Shown here: in pieces, positions 1 through 10,300 of the stretch
Position numbering within the stretch: position 1 is the stretch's first letter
Layout: each line of letters begins with the position of its first letter
DNA from: Candidatus Aerophobota bacterium
GTDB taxonomy: Bacteria; Aerophobota; Aerophobia; Aerophobales; B3-G15
Reading direction: 5' to 3'
Assembly (NCBI GenBank): GCA_030615365.1
Contig: JAUWZM010000005.1
Span: 1-59,849 of the forward strand
Length of the DNA: 59,849 bases
Position numbers and translations under genes: made by a program
Notes under the pieces: generated by a model
The model's input: only the letters and a program-made list of their open reading frames with translations
The model's database searches: none
Told to the model about the DNA's origin: nothing

Positions 1-33
1 AAGAGCACAGATTTTCCAGAAGTAGAGGAAAAT

Positions 34-405
34 CTAAAGAAAAGTAAATGAAAAATGACCTTTTTCTATTACTTTATTTTCAAAAAATTTCTTATTAGAG
101 AAAGAGGGACAAAAACGAGCTAATTTTTCAGAAGTCTCTATATAGCGTCTTGGTTCAAAAGTTACATTGAAATTAAACGATGAAAAGGTTTCAACTTTTT
201 CCTCTACAACACCCGTGGCTTTTAAGCTACTTATTACTTCTGTAACCTCAGCACTATATGGGCCGTAATAATACGGTATAAAATCAATTCCTAACCCAAG
301 TTTTTCATTAAGGAAATACAAAGTCTTCTGGAGCAATGTCCTCCCAGCGATCATACCCCTGTCACTGTAAGAAAGCGTCAAAATAACCAATTCATATGTC
401 TTCAC
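34..405 (-). CDS. YwgA/DUF4065-like small protein
   Basis: 123-residue protein read from a GTG start with a strong AAGGAGGT box six bases upstream. The N-terminal half (residues 20-60) has the pattern LLQKTLYFLNE followed by YYYGPYSAEV. That pattern, with its buried hydrophobic helix and the FYGPYS-type turn, is typical of YwgA-like and Panacea/DUF4065-like proteins, which often neighbour toxins or defence genes. The C-terminal part is basic and not recognisable. It lies at the outer end of the minus-strand defence island, separated from the next gene by about 200 bases, so it is probably a solo gene. The function is unknown; an antitoxin-like or regulatory role is only an inference from the family. 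Confidence 0.55.
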   Translation of the reverse strand: MKTYELVILTLSYSDRGMIAGRTLLQKTLYFLNEKLGLGIDFIPYYYGPYSAEVTEVISSLKATGVVEEKVETFSSFNFNVTFEPRRYIETSEKLARFCPSFSNKKFFENKVIEKGHFSFTFL

Positions 406-566
406 TTTAATACCTCCTTTATTATTTTAAGTACTGCATCCTTTTTTTCTTAGATGAAAGGTAACAGTCTATAATGAGTTTTTTATAGTGTCCAAGATTT
501 TACTCTAAAAATAGAACCGTCCCCTTATTTACGTCTTTTTATTCTCTGTAGAAATTAGCCTGATAT

Positions 567-583
567 AAAGGGTTTTACCCTTT
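567..583 (-). terminator. Possible terminator hairpin
   Basis: A 7-bp perfect stem (AAAGGGT / ACCCTTT) with a three-base loop lies about 20 bases downstream of the stop codon of the secreted-protein gene. The T-run is short on either strand, so termination is plausible but weak. Confidence 0.3.
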
Positions 584-601
584 TATTCAATCTTGTTGTA
601 T

Positions 602-1111
602 TCAAAAATCTCCCTCAGCTTTTTCTAATTCTTCTTTTTCTTTTTGTATTTCTGGGTTGTTCATTTCTCCAAGTATCTCAGTACTAATGAGGCTGAAATA
701 TCCCTCTTTTTTAATGGTATCATAATCTAAATTTATTATAGTTTTAAAGCCATACCAAATAAGGTTATAATATCGATTAATTCCTGGGTCACCAAATTTT
801 CCTTTGCAGATTATTTCTAAGATATCATAATTTTCTTTATTTCTAAAGTTTCCTGTTGCCTGTATAAATTTTCCATTATAAAAACCATATCCTAGTGCAT
901 AAAATTTGGCATTTCCAATACCCATTTTATCTGTTGATCTTATATAAAAATCTCTTTTCTCAGACTTAATTACAAAGACCATACCTTCTGTTGGTGGATC
1001 CCCCCATTTTAACCCTCTGAATCCATCAGACTCATTCTGAAAAGTAAACCCTATACTTGCCAAACCAAATACACATATCAAAATCATTCCTACTAAAAGC
1101 ATCTTCTTCAT
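602..1111 (-). CDS. Secreted hypothetical protein
   Basis: 169 residues. The first 24 form a classical signal peptide (MKK, hydrophobic core to about residue 22), so the protein is probably exported. The mature N-terminus carries DGFRGLKWGDPP. This recurring FRGxKWG-type opening of small secreted bacterial proteins, of unknown role, usually precedes a mixed alpha/beta fold. The C-terminus is a short charged helix. A good ribosome-binding site (AAGGAGG) precedes the ATG. No partner gene is obvious. It sits beside two more small orphan envelope-type proteins, so this end of the island looks like accessory cargo rather than a pathway. Confidence 0.6.
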   Translation of the reverse strand: MKKMLLVGMILICVFGLASIGFTFQNESDGFRGLKWGDPPTEGMVFVIKSEKRDFYIRSTDKMGIGNAKFYALGYGFYNGKFIQATGNFRNKENYDILEIICKGKFGDPGINRYYNLIWYGFKTIINLDYDTIKKEGYFSLISTEILGEMNNPEIQKEKEELEKAEGDF

Positions 1112-1170
1112 TTGTCTTACCTCCTTTTTTTATATCTTAACTTCCTGTAATTAGTAAATATATTAAACTA

Positions 1171-1551
1171 CAGAGGTTCGGAAAACTGGATTTTAGCCTC
1201 TGAAACCCGCATAAGTTGGAGCATAATTTGTTGTGAATAGTTTTTCTCTTTAAAGTGAGTCTCTATCATAGTCAGAGAAGGATATTTAGAAAGTAAGAAA
1301 GCCACCCCTTACATTCAGATATCCTACACTCTTTCAGATAAAATAAAAGATCCGCACGCTGGACACATGAATCACCTTGTTTAACCATTTCTGAGTTTCT
1401 GACCAAGATTAATGGTATCAGAGGCAAAACTATCAACAAATTTCAGCTGAAACTCTTATTTGGCGTGGGATTACAAGAATAATTTCACCTGTCACAATCA
1501 CAAAAAAATATGCTCAATAACTTTCAAAATGTCGAGTTTTCCGAACCTCTG
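1171..1551. mobile_element. 381-bp IS relic or MITE with TIRs and 5-bp target duplication
   Basis: Fills most of the 546-base gap between two small genes. The ends are inverted repeats: CAGAGGTTCGGAAAACT at 1171-1187 matches the reverse complement of 1535-1551 exactly over 17 bases, with two further matches after one mismatch. It is flanked by the direct repeat AACTA (1166-1170 and 1552-1556), as expected of a transposition target duplication. The interior has no long ORF; short minus-strand fragments are interrupted by stops. This fits a MITE or a deleted insertion sequence. The IS family was not identified. Confidence 0.75.
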
Positions 1552-1657
1552 AACTACATAATAATTACATAGCAATTTACATCTGCTAAGTAGTTAAATT
1601 AATCTATTAAGTAATCACTGAATATTTCACTAACAGTTATTCAAGTAAAAAAATATT

Positions 1658-2005
1658 TCACGTCTCATCTTTCCCCTTCATCTTCCGTTTTATCATTCTC
1701 AATTTCTCTACTAAATCTCGGTCTTCTTCGTTTATATGAAATGCAGTTAAATCATCAATGTCCCGATTAATCTTTTTTATAGTTGCATGTCCTTGTCCGC
1801 TGGTAATTTGTCTTGCTCTCTTTCTCGCAAAATTTTTGATTAAACCGGGACCAAAAATAAGAACTATAATAATACACAATATATATGAGAGAAAAGTATA
1901 TCCTATCCCAGTTAAAGACCTGATTGGATTGAAAATAAGACCCGATATAAAACCGAGAGAAATATATCCCACTCCAGCTAATAGTTTGTAGCTTCCTTTT
2001 TTCAT
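1658..2005 (-). CDS. Small two-span membrane protein
   Basis: 115 residues with two predicted transmembrane helices (about 8-28 and 37-55) separated by a short NPIRSLTG loop. They are followed by a basic, presumably cytoplasmic tail rich in R/K that ends in a helical DRDLVEKLRMIKRKMK segment. No family is recognised. It lies between two orphan genes on the same strand with gaps of about 50 and 500 bases, so cotranscription with its upstream neighbour (2058-2786) is possible. The start has a weak GGGAG box. Confidence 0.45.
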   Translation of the reverse strand: MKKGSYKLLAGVGYISLGFISGLIFNPIRSLTGIGYTFLSYILCIIIVLIFGPGLIKNFARKRARQITSGQGHATIKKINRDIDDLTAFHINEEDRDLVEKLRMIKRKMKGKDET

Positions 2006-2057
2006 TTGTTTTACTCCCTTATTTAACTTCGTGTAATTATAGTTAATGCAGCCATTG

Positions 2058-2786
2058 CTAAAAACTTTCTATGTTTTTTCTATATTTCTTTTTCTTCCGA
2101 TCTTTCCTATTTTTTCCTTTTTTCAACTGCGATTTCCATATTTTTGTTAACTCTCCTTCAGTATATATAATTCTAAATTCTATCAAATTATCAATCAAAA
2201 CCAGAGTATTGTTATTTTCATCCACCCATCTATAAACTTTTCTACTTTTTCCCCCTGTCTCTTCCTCCATTTCTTGTTCTATTTTTCTCTCTATTTCGTC
2301 TATTTCGTCTACTTCAGTTATTTTAACTTCAGAAGGCTCTCCATACTTCTCAACTAACCTATTTCTCCAAGATTTTATTTTACGTCTCCACTGACTCAAA
2401 TTATCATTTTCGCTTTTCGATACGCTTAAGCTAATCTTAAATAGCTTGTAATCTAAGTAATAATTCACAAAATTAAAGTCTATGAAGGTATTTTTTTCTC
2501 CAAGTATTTCTAATCCATAAACAATGAAAGTGTAAGGAGCGTAAAATCTTTTATCTTCTTCATATTCTTTCCAATAACAATCCATAGTTCCCATTTCGTT
2601 TAGACATCTCACCTCTTTTTTATAAATACTTTTCACTTTTTCAACAGACATTCCTAATTTTGCTTTATCCCATCCCTGAATTTTTATCATTTTATCATTC
2701 ACACTCTCTTCCATCTTTGTTTTTCCTGTTTCCATATGCACACCAATTTTTTCTGGGGCTTTATTCAAAGGGGCCAAGTCTTGCAA
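2058..2786 (-). CDS. Hypothetical protein, uncertain N-terminus
   Basis: Up to 242 residues from a TTG start, but no start has a convincing ribosome-binding site; Met18, Met25 and Met33 are alternatives. The conserved-looking part begins near residue 37 with GWDKAKLGMSVEKVKSIY. This resembles the GWgkaxwGMS opening of small exported proteins (same general type as the gene at 602-1111), but here no signal peptide precedes it. That suggests a lost or altered 5' end. The middle is beta-rich with alternating charged residues, and the C-terminus is a lysine/arginine-rich tail. Function unknown. Confidence 0.4.
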   Translation of the reverse strand: MQDLAPLNKAPEKIGVHMETGKTKMEESVNDKMIKIQGWDKAKLGMSVEKVKSIYKKEVRCLNEMGTMDCYWKEYEEDKRFYAPYTFIVYGLEILGEKNTFIDFNFVNYYLDYKLFKISLSVSKSENDNLSQWRRKIKSWRNRLVEKYGEPSEVKITEVDEIDEIERKIEQEMEEETGGKSRKVYRWVDENNNTLVLIDNLIEFRIIYTEGELTKIWKSQLKKGKNRKDRKKKKYRKNIESF

Positions 2787-3039
2787 TCACACAATATTAA
2801 CTTTCTTTCTCTACTCATTTTATAGTCCTGCTGATTGTAGAATAATAGGCCCTAATTGCTGAATTATTTGTTTCAGAGTGCACCCCTGTTGAGTATAAGC
2901 CTCAAAAATTAATTTATCCCTCTACATCCTATTCCTGGACTTTTTATCTAATAACTCTGCAAAAAATGATCTCGTAGTGTATATATTGCATTGTAAGACC
3001 TGCCCCTCTATATATATCCTCTCTATATAAACTTTATTT

Positions 3040-3209
3040 GTAACTATTCAGCCATTAATTGTTAAGACTTCCGCTTTGATAAAGTTGCAGTGTAGTGGCC
3101 GAGCTTGCTCGGCATAAGCAAAGCAAGCTTGCCATTGCAATTGAAAATAGGTCAAGCAAGCTTGAACACTACATGTTCAATGCAGCAATCACAGAGGCTG
3201 AACAGTTAC
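3040..3209. mobile_element. MITE copy 4, 170 bp, 8-bp target duplication
   Basis: Occupies the core of the 506-base gap between two minus-strand genes. The left end GTAACTATTCAGCC and the right end (read inward on the other strand) GTAACTGTTCAGCC match at 13 of 14 positions. It is flanked by a perfect direct repeat CTTTATTT (3032-3039 and 3210-3217). The interior contains a perfect hairpin GCCGAGC-TT-GCTCGGC (3098-3113) and a second imperfect inverted pair, GTAGTGG / CACTAC (3092-3172). Ends match the elements at 36240, 52901 and 55397, but the interior does not. There is no transposase. The rest of the gap shows nothing recognisable. Confidence 0.85.
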
Positions 3210-3292
3210 CTTTATTTATTATTTGTATCTTCATAGCATTCTTCTTTTTTAGTCCTTGGTTCCCTTCCCTTAAAAGTTCAATAGCTTTTTCG

Positions 3293-4870
3293 TCATTCAA
3301 CAAATGATTCGATTTCTTTCTTTATTAATTCGGCTCGTTGCTGAATAAACAAAGAGTAGTTATCTTCCCATATCCCAGATTCTTCATGAATGGGAATTAA
3401 ATGACTTGCCATTGTTTTTTCAAATTTAGGATTTATACTTTTTAATTCTTTGAAGTACTCGCTTGGTCTTTTATTTGATATTTCTTTGTTTAACTCCGCC
3501 GGGATAAAACAGAAATTAGCAAGAGAAAACTTTGTAATTTTTTGTTCCTTCAAGAAACTTGCGGGAAAAATATGATGTTTTTCAGGACTATTGAAGTCTG
3601 AGAAATAGTTATCATCTAATGATATTAAGGTATCATTTTTAAAATGTCTTGGCTTCCTAAGAGCTAAAATACATATTACAGCATTTTTGATAGCAGATTT
3701 TCTGGGCACTTGGATATTTTTGATAGTATCTACTTTTATGTTTGCATAATAGTCTATAGAAACTTGCTGATCATTGACAATTTGGTCAAATAGCTTTCTA
3801 TCCTCACCCATACGAGTAGCCACTGCCGTAGAATATCTTTCTGAAAAAGAAATTCTCCAAAACCATTTTTCAATTATTTTTCTATGAGATAGGTTAAAAG
3901 CCCTACTATTTGATTTATAAAAATAGTAAGTCAAAATAGGGATAATTCCTCTATAAGGTACAAAATTATATTTTTTAACTCCTAAATTCCCTCGTAAAAA
4001 GTCTACTGCTAAATTTACTGATTCAACAGTTTTATCCCACACTACTTTTATATCGTCCGTTGTCATTTGAAGCTGAAAAGAACGTGTACAGCCTCCCTTA
4101 ATATTTAAGGATAGTGACTCTGTTATTGCCTCTCCTTCTGCCCTTTGAAATCCTTTGTTAATTAGAGTCTTGTTAAATTCATCTATTTTCTTTCTCAGAT
4201 CAAAATCTTTACTCCAAGTATTCGCAATGACTAAGTCTGTGAGACTCAATCTCTTGCCAGACTGATTAATTCTCTCGAATATATCACAAACATCTTCCAA
4301 TCCCGTGTCTCGTACTATAACGACTGAAAATGGATAAGTCATAAATATTTCTCTGCAAGTTGCGAATCTTTTCGAGTATTCATGAGGTAGACTCTCATCT
4401 CTTATTAGGCTTTCATATATTTTGAGATGTTTTTCATCCAACATATCACAGACAGCAATATACCTTTTATCGTCCGATTTTCTAGTTGTAAATTCTTGTT
4501 TTTCTAAATCAAAACAAATATGGCTATAATCTATATTGTTGATAGAAAGACCTTTGATAGTTGAGTAAAGGGAGGTTATTCTTTGCTGACCGTCAAGAAT
4601 AAAAGTGACCTCATCTCTTTCATCAGGTTCTGGCAGAGATAATTCTGCAATATTTCTAAAAAATTTATTATACTTTTTGGGGGTTTGCCAAAAGAAAAAA
4701 CTACCAACAGGAAATTGATGATAAATACTATCCAAGAGTTTTACTACTTTAGCTCTTTCCCAAACAAACTTCCTTTGAAATCGTGGTATTCTCAATTTTC
4801 CTGTTTCCACATCCTTTATGATACCTCCAAGATATAATCCAGGTTCTACTTTGATTTTAGCTGTTTTCAT
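3293..4870 (-). CDS. GmrSD-like DUF262 / DUF1524 endonuclease
   Basis: 525 residues. The N-terminal DUF262 (ParB/Srx-like) domain spans about 10-230 and carries IPRFQRKFVW and the signature ILDGQQR (residues 91-97), which binds and hydrolyses nucleotide in GmrS-type proteins. The C-terminal DUF1524 HNH nuclease is at about 420-470 with EKHHIFPASFL (His432/His433) followed by conserved asparagines. The two-domain order is that of single-chain GmrSD/BrxU-type enzymes, type IV restriction factors acting on modified phage DNA. A good AAGGAG box precedes the ATG. It sits downstream of hicA in a defence island; substrate specificity cannot be read from sequence. Confidence 0.8.
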   Translation of the reverse strand: MKTAKIKVEPGLYLGGIIKDVETGKLRIPRFQRKFVWERAKVVKLLDSIYHQFPVGSFFFWQTPKKYNKFFRNIAELSLPEPDERDEVTFILDGQQRITSLYSTIKGLSINNIDYSHICFDLEKQEFTTRKSDDKRYIAVCDMLDEKHLKIYESLIRDESLPHEYSKRFATCREIFMTYPFSVVIVRDTGLEDVCDIFERINQSGKRLSLTDLVIANTWSKDFDLRKKIDEFNKTLINKGFQRAEGEAITESLSLNIKGGCTRSFQLQMTTDDIKVVWDKTVESVNLAVDFLRGNLGVKKYNFVPYRGIIPILTYYFYKSNSRAFNLSHRKIIEKWFWRISFSERYSTAVATRMGEDRKLFDQIVNDQQVSIDYYANIKVDTIKNIQVPRKSAIKNAVICILALRKPRHFKNDTLISLDDNYFSDFNSPEKHHIFPASFLKEQKITKFSLANFCFIPAELNKEISNKRPSEYFKELKSINPKFEKTMASHLIPIHEESGIWEDNYSLFIQQRAELIKKEIESFVE

Positions 4871-5024
4871 AATTTAATAATCTCCTTTTTATTAAGTCAA
4901 ATAAAATAGAGTAACCCATGACACATAACCGCTACTCGTATAGCTCTTTTTTTGTTCTCTTTCTCTATCAACTTTCTCAAACTCAATACAGCTTTTGTAT
5001 TGCTCTTTTTGTTGAGTCATTCAT

Positions 5025-5240
5025 TCAGACAAGTTTCTTTAAATCTTCAACAGTAATCCCTACCTTTTTTAATATTGAATTCAATGTCCCTTTCTTGATT
5101 TCTTTGTGATTGGGAACCACTACCGAGATATTTCTTTCAAGGTTATGAAGAAAGATATGACTTCCTCGTTGGTGGTCTACTACAAACCCAATTCGGTGAA
5201 GCGCTTTAACTACTTGACGTCCAGAAAAAATCCCGCTCAC
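5025..5240 (-). CDS. hicA: HicA-type mRNA interferase toxin
   Basis: 71 residues, full length for HicA. It shows the dsRNA-binding-like fold pattern [14 protein letters not shown] then RGSHIFL, with the catalytic His28 in the GSH motif, and ends with the usual [14 protein letters not shown] helix. HicA toxins cleave mRNA and tmRNA. The GTG start overlaps the hicB stop (GTGA, 4 bases), so the two are translationally coupled with the antitoxin first, an order seen in part of the family. Confidence 0.9.
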   Translation of the reverse strand: MSGIFSGRQVVKALHRIGFVVDHQRGSHIFLHNLERNISVVVPNHKEIKKGTLNSILKKVGITVEDLKKLV

Positions 5241-5452
5241 AGACTAACCTCTACTTCTTTAGCAATAATCCCTGGCTTAGTTTTGATCTCGTTAACCTTC
5301 TCCAGTCCTTCCAGATAGCAAAGTATTGCCTCCTTAGCATTCCTCAAAGCTTCTTCTTCGCTCTCACCCTGTGTAAAGCATCCATCAAGTGCAGGAACAC
5401 AGACATTAAATCCTCCCTCTTCGGCTGGTTTTAAGACCACAATGAATTTCAT
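5237..5452 (-). CDS. hicB: HicB-type antitoxin (short form)
   Basis: 71 residues. The partial RNase H-like fold of HicB is evident: an opening beta strand MKFIVVL, then [20 protein letters not shown] and the helix [11 protein letters not shown]. It lacks the C-terminal ribbon-helix-helix or HTH seen in longer HicB proteins, so DNA binding and autoregulation are uncertain. It neutralises HicA by direct binding. A GGAG box lies close upstream of the ATG. About 130 bases separate it from the SIR2 gene. Confidence 0.88.
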   Translation of the reverse strand: MKFIVVLKPAEEGGFNVCVPALDGCFTQGESEEEALRNAKEAILCYLEGLEKVNEIKTKPGIIAKEVEVSL

Positions 5453-5580
5453 AAATTTTTCTCCTTCTAATATTTCTCTGTTAGCCTCAGGTCAATTCTT
5501 AGATAATGCTTGAAAAAACTTAAAAATAAAATCCTGATTTTTAAAAATTGGTTTAACTGATTTATCCTTCTTTTAGCTTT

Positions 5581-7317
5581 TCAATGTTGTTCAAATGGAT
5601 TCTCAGGCCAACCTTTCATTGACTTTTCTAAAGAAATATAAACTTCATCTACTTTAACTAAGGACGTTCTTAGGACATCTTTTGTCTCATTAAATAAATG
5701 CCTTGCTATTTTTTCACAATATTCATCGTCGACTTTCATCTTCTGCAAAAATCGAAGAGATTCGTATTTGAAAAAGTAAACACACCCTGGATACCAGTAA
5801 GGAAAACTTCTATCTTTTGGATTCTTAGCTGTGTAAATGAAACATAAAAGGTCAAACTCCAAAATTAATTCTCTTAGTTCATCTTTATCTATAAGAAATT
5901 TATTCGCGTCTACTAGCCCTAATAAATAATTCATCTTAGGCGCATGAAATTCATTTGGTTCACTTTGATTTTTCTGTTCTATGTATGAGGCGTGAATATT
6001 CCAATCTAATATATACTCTATCCTATCTCGATATAGTTTCTTTATAGAAAATAACTTCTTGATTTCAGCGAATCTCTCATGCTTTAATGCTCTACCGCCC
6101 ATCACAAGGAATAATGAGAAAAAAAGATAATTTATTAATCCATTTCTTCCATATCTATCTTGATTTTTATTAATTGAGTATATTTCTTCAAAAATCTTAA
6201 TAAATTCTTCCCAATCTCTACTTATTTCAAATCTTAAAAGCTGATCTCCAAGAATTATATTGCGAGATGCCTTCTCTATTAATTCTATATGGGCATCCCA
6301 TAACGTTTGCCAACTTGGATTTTGCCCAACAGAATCATAAATTGAATGAACATCGTCTAAATAATGGGCCCTTTCTTCTTGTATTCTCACCTTAATCTCA
6401 AGTTGGTTATTTCTTATCAGGAGTTGCTCATAACTTCTTTTTATAGTCTTCATTGTGTCGGCCTCCGAACTCCTGCGAACCATTTCTATTCTATCCAATA
6501 GCTCATTTAATAGTTCGCTTGCTCTATTGTATTGCATTAACACACCATCCTGATTCAATATCAAATTTTTAACTCTATCATTTACATCTTCGCGATACTG
6601 CCAATAAATTGGATAACGATGATATTCTCTTTTTTCGAAACATCTCATAACGCCCTCATCTTCTCCGGCATATCCCAAAACAAGTACTCCATGTCTATCT
6701 ATAAGTTCTTGAAAATCTATTTTGATATATTCATCCAATTTTTCCAGTTCCGTTGGCGAATTTCTAATAGGTCCTTGATCTTTATCTCCATGGATCTTAT
6801 AAATCCTACAAACTTCTACTTTATCCCAGGTATCAGAATTTTTTGCTTGATCATTAGTAGATATTACAGAGTATTTATCCCTAAGATCTTCCATATCCAA
6901 GGCTTTTTCAATAAGATTGTCAAAATTGGTTGTTATTATAAATCGTATTAAGCCTGTTCTTACCATCTTTGCAATTGTTTTATGTGTCTCACCAGGATGT
7001 TTACCTTCAAAAAAACTATTCAAGTAGAGTCGCTTTTGTTCCATGCCATGGTAAACTAAATCTAATATTTCAGAATAGGGCATATCCTTTAAACTCTTAT
7101 TCTTTTGATACCATTTTGTGAGTTCTTCTGTAGAAAACTTTTCCTTCTTTTGTTCCTGCTGATAAATTTTACTAAGAGTATCAACTAAGATATCCTGGCC
7201 TGAGGGGACACCAGCATCTTTTGAGATGCCAGCACCACAAAAGAGAACAAATCTTCTTCTACCATCAGCTAAATTAACAGCAAGAGAGATTATTGGTTTA
7301 ATTATATAAGGACTCAT
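5581..7317 (-). CDS. SIR2-domain defence protein (NAD-consuming)
   Basis: 578 residues. The N-terminal SIR2-like domain (about 20-250) has FCGAGISKDAGVPSG, the catalytic TTNFDN (Asn131) and YKIHGD (His176). SIR2 domains in anti-phage systems hydrolyse NAD+ to abort infection. The remaining 320 residues are helical with a coiled-coil-like stretch and no family I can name; this part is presumably the sensor. A strong AGGAGG box precedes the ATG. It starts 70 bases after the type IIG enzyme stop on the same strand, suggesting one operon in which NAD depletion may back up failed restriction; that coupling is an inference. Confidence 0.8.
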   Translation of the reverse strand: MSPYIIKPIISLAVNLADGRRRFVLFCGAGISKDAGVPSGQDILVDTLSKIYQQEQKKEKFSTEELTKWYQKNKSLKDMPYSEILDLVYHGMEQKRLYLNSFFEGKHPGETHKTIAKMVRTGLIRFIITTNFDNLIEKALDMEDLRDKYSVISTNDQAKNSDTWDKVEVCRIYKIHGDKDQGPIRNSPTELEKLDEYIKIDFQELIDRHGVLVLGYAGEDEGVMRCFEKREYHRYPIYWQYREDVNDRVKNLILNQDGVLMQYNRASELLNELLDRIEMVRRSSEADTMKTIKRSYEQLLIRNNQLEIKVRIQEERAHYLDDVHSIYDSVGQNPSWQTLWDAHIELIEKASRNIILGDQLLRFEISRDWEEFIKIFEEIYSINKNQDRYGRNGLINYLFFSLFLVMGGRALKHERFAEIKKLFSIKKLYRDRIEYILDWNIHASYIEQKNQSEPNEFHAPKMNYLLGLVDANKFLIDKDELRELILEFDLLCFIYTAKNPKDRSFPYWYPGCVYFFKYESLRFLQKMKVDDEYCEKIARHLFNETKDVLRTSLVKVDEVYISLEKSMKGWPENPFEQH

Positions 7318-7387
7318 TCTTTCCTCCTAAAACCTCCTGTTTTTTTCACTTTCCTCTTCTTATTCCCCCAAATATCTATATAGATAT

Positions 7388-10300
7388 TTATGATTTGACC
7401 GTTTCTTCTATAATTTTTATTTCTTCCTTAGTTAGTCCATAGAGTTTATAGACAATTTGATCTATTTCTTGTTGTAATTGTAAAATTTCTGTTCTTATAT
7501 CTTGTACCTCATTTGAAATCTTACTTTTTTGAGTATTGAAGCTTACGATGTTATCAGGAAGAAGAAGATTCTCTTTAATTTCACTCCAGAGTTTACCTTT
7601 CCACTTAGACAGAACATTGAAAAATAGCCTCAATAATTCATACGGGCCTTCTATGAATACAGTTTCATTCTTACCTTTTAGTCTGAGTTGAGCGTTACCG
7701 GTAAGAATTAATTCTGGTTTTTCTACTTTTGTTGGGGAAAATTTGTCTCCTTCAAAATTTTTTGGTTTCTCTATCTTTATTTCAGGATGAGTGCGAAGAT
7801 TGTAGAGGTTTTCGGGGGGGATACTTTTGATAATCGCCTCAGTATTAACCTCAGGCAAAGGAGCGTCAAACTGAAGTCGGGTAAGTCGATGACCAGAGAA
7901 ATATTTAGAGTATTTAGCCAGTTCAGCCACTTTCTCTCTTATAGATTTTACTTTGTTCACTGTCACATTATGCATTCTCACTTCTTCAGGATCTTCAAAA
8001 TTAATAAGATGGATAGGGATTTGTAAAAGGATAGATTGTCTGGTTAAACCCTTTTGGCGAGCTTTTACTCTCATCCAATTAATTATTACACCAGAATTTA
8101 AAATCCCTAAGATATAAAGGATACTTTCTCTGGTTTCTGTTTTAGGAATTATTAGATTAATATCTGAATTTTCATAAAAATTTCCAGTTTGTAAAGCAAA
8201 TGGTTTTATATCTTCTCCCCATCTTGAAGTTACAATCTTTGTAGAAGAAAGGAGTTTTTCTTCTCTCTCACGATGTAAACAAAACCAAGAATAACTCTCA
8301 TTATAGCGATTTAAGCGATCCGCTAAAATCTCCTTAAATTTTCTTAAATGAGCTTCAATGTTAGGATAAGCATCGATGTCTGTTTCCTTTGCAGTGTAAA
8401 TGATATAAATTTCTGGAGAGTTAGTAAAATCTACATAATAGGGATTGATGTCGGAGTTTTTATATGTTTTGTGGAGGAGAGTTTCTTCAACTGAAGTAAG
8501 TGTTAAATTCTCTTTCTCTCTTTGGGTGAGGATAAAAATACCATTACCTACTTTTACATTGTCCTCCCTTATTTTTTCTTCTGGAAGTAATCTTATATTA
8601 TGATGGGTTACCCTATCAGCCCCGGATACGATACCCTGGACAATTTGACAAAACATTTGTAAAGGTTTCCCTTGCGATTCAATGCAAGCTATAAACTGTT
8701 TGGTCGAACGAGAAAGAAAGACCTCATTCCACGCTCCACCATCCTGTGGAAGTTCCCCCTGCTTTACCCCACTCCAAAAGATCTTAATAAATTTATCTTC
8801 GTATCTTGGTTTATCTATGTGTTTCTGAATGTGTTTGGTTAAAAAATCGAGGATTTCTCTAATGGTGTTCCCTGGTAAATCCTGATTTTTACATTTTACT
8901 TGAACTATTTTGATATGATTATTTTCTCTTTCTTCTTTGTGTTCTTTTCCAGAACACTTGGTTAAGACAAATACCATATTATGCTGTCCTTTGGCGTGTT
9001 CAAATATCTTTACATCTCCAAAGAATATCATCTCTTTTATCTTGGCGTTCTTCAGAATATACTTTCTTAATTTTGAAGCACCATCAGCGGTTGGCCAGTA
9101 GGCGGAGGTTATGAACCCTAATTTTCCCCATTCTCTGAGTTTGGAAAGCCCGAGGACTATAAACCAATATAGATAATCCATCTTACCTTGATAGTATTTT
9201 TTCCAATAAGGATAGAGCCTTAAAGTTTGTCGGAAAAGTTCCTTATGCCCCTTTTCACCTACATAAGGAGGATTTGAACAGCAATAGAAGAATTTATCAG
9301 TGAGTTTTTCCTTTATCTTTTGGTAAATAACTTTTTTCTGAGGATCTAAAGAAAGGATCTTATATGCATTATTTACTTTATATTCTTTAGTTTCATCAGG
9401 CAGAAGGGAAGGCTGCAGATTATAAAGAGAAAGGGAATCCACGCATATTACACTCAAGGGGTATGGTTGAACTTTAAACTGTTTCTTTAACATCATTCGT
9501 CTAATTATAGGGGTAAGCTGAATAAGTAGATTTACTTCCGTGAGATAATAAGGAAAAGGAGAAATTTCACTGCCAAAGAGGTAGGCGAGAATAGCAGTGC
9601 GAGCGTCAAGTAAGTCATTGAAGTCATCCCAGTCAAAATCAGGGCATTCTCTTATCCTTCTGGCAGCTTCTACCAGGAAGCCTCCTGAGCCAGTGGCAGG
9701 ATCAAAGATAAGCTTAGGCCTTCTTTTCCCCTCAATGTGCCAGAAATAGGCTTTTGGATTATTAAATCCAACTCTGTCCCAGATAAGACTTACAATTTCA
9801 CGAGGTGTGTAATACTGTCCCTCATTCTTCTTATTCACTTTTTCAATATAATCCTCGTAAATTGTTCCTAAGATATCCTGGTCAAGTTTACCGAGATAAA
9901 AATTAGAGAGTTCATAGAGAGAATCAATCAAAGAATTATCTGAGGGTTCATACCAGGAGTAATTATTATTCACATTAAATAGCCACGGATATCTCTCCGC
10001 AGATAAATTAAAAGCATAGTGTAAAATTCTTCTAATTTCATGACTGGAATTTTTATACCATTGGGCAAAGCCTCCATCATAAAGAGTTTGATCTATGAAA
10101 CCTATGTCTTCCCACACCCTGGTTAAGAGGAGGCGGGTCATGGCAAAATAGGCAACTCGACGGAAGAATGCATCTCTTGCTTTTCCATAAAGATCTGCTT
10201 CATCTACATTCATAATTTTATTAAAAGTTTCGGCATTTACTTCCTCCATTTCCCTTCCAGAGATGCGAGCGCAAATTTCCTCTATCTCATAAGCAATAGA

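Noticed and set aside
1..51. Short plus-strand frame ending in a stop (KSTDFPEVEENLKKSK)
   Set aside because: Only 16 codons are visible, no family is recognisable, and it overlaps the end of the minus-strand gene; it could be the tail of a gene outside the window but cannot be supported.
3095..3307. 70-codon plus-strand frame
   Set aside because: It begins inside MITE copy 4 and runs into the 3' end of the DUF262 gene on the other strand; no ribosome site.
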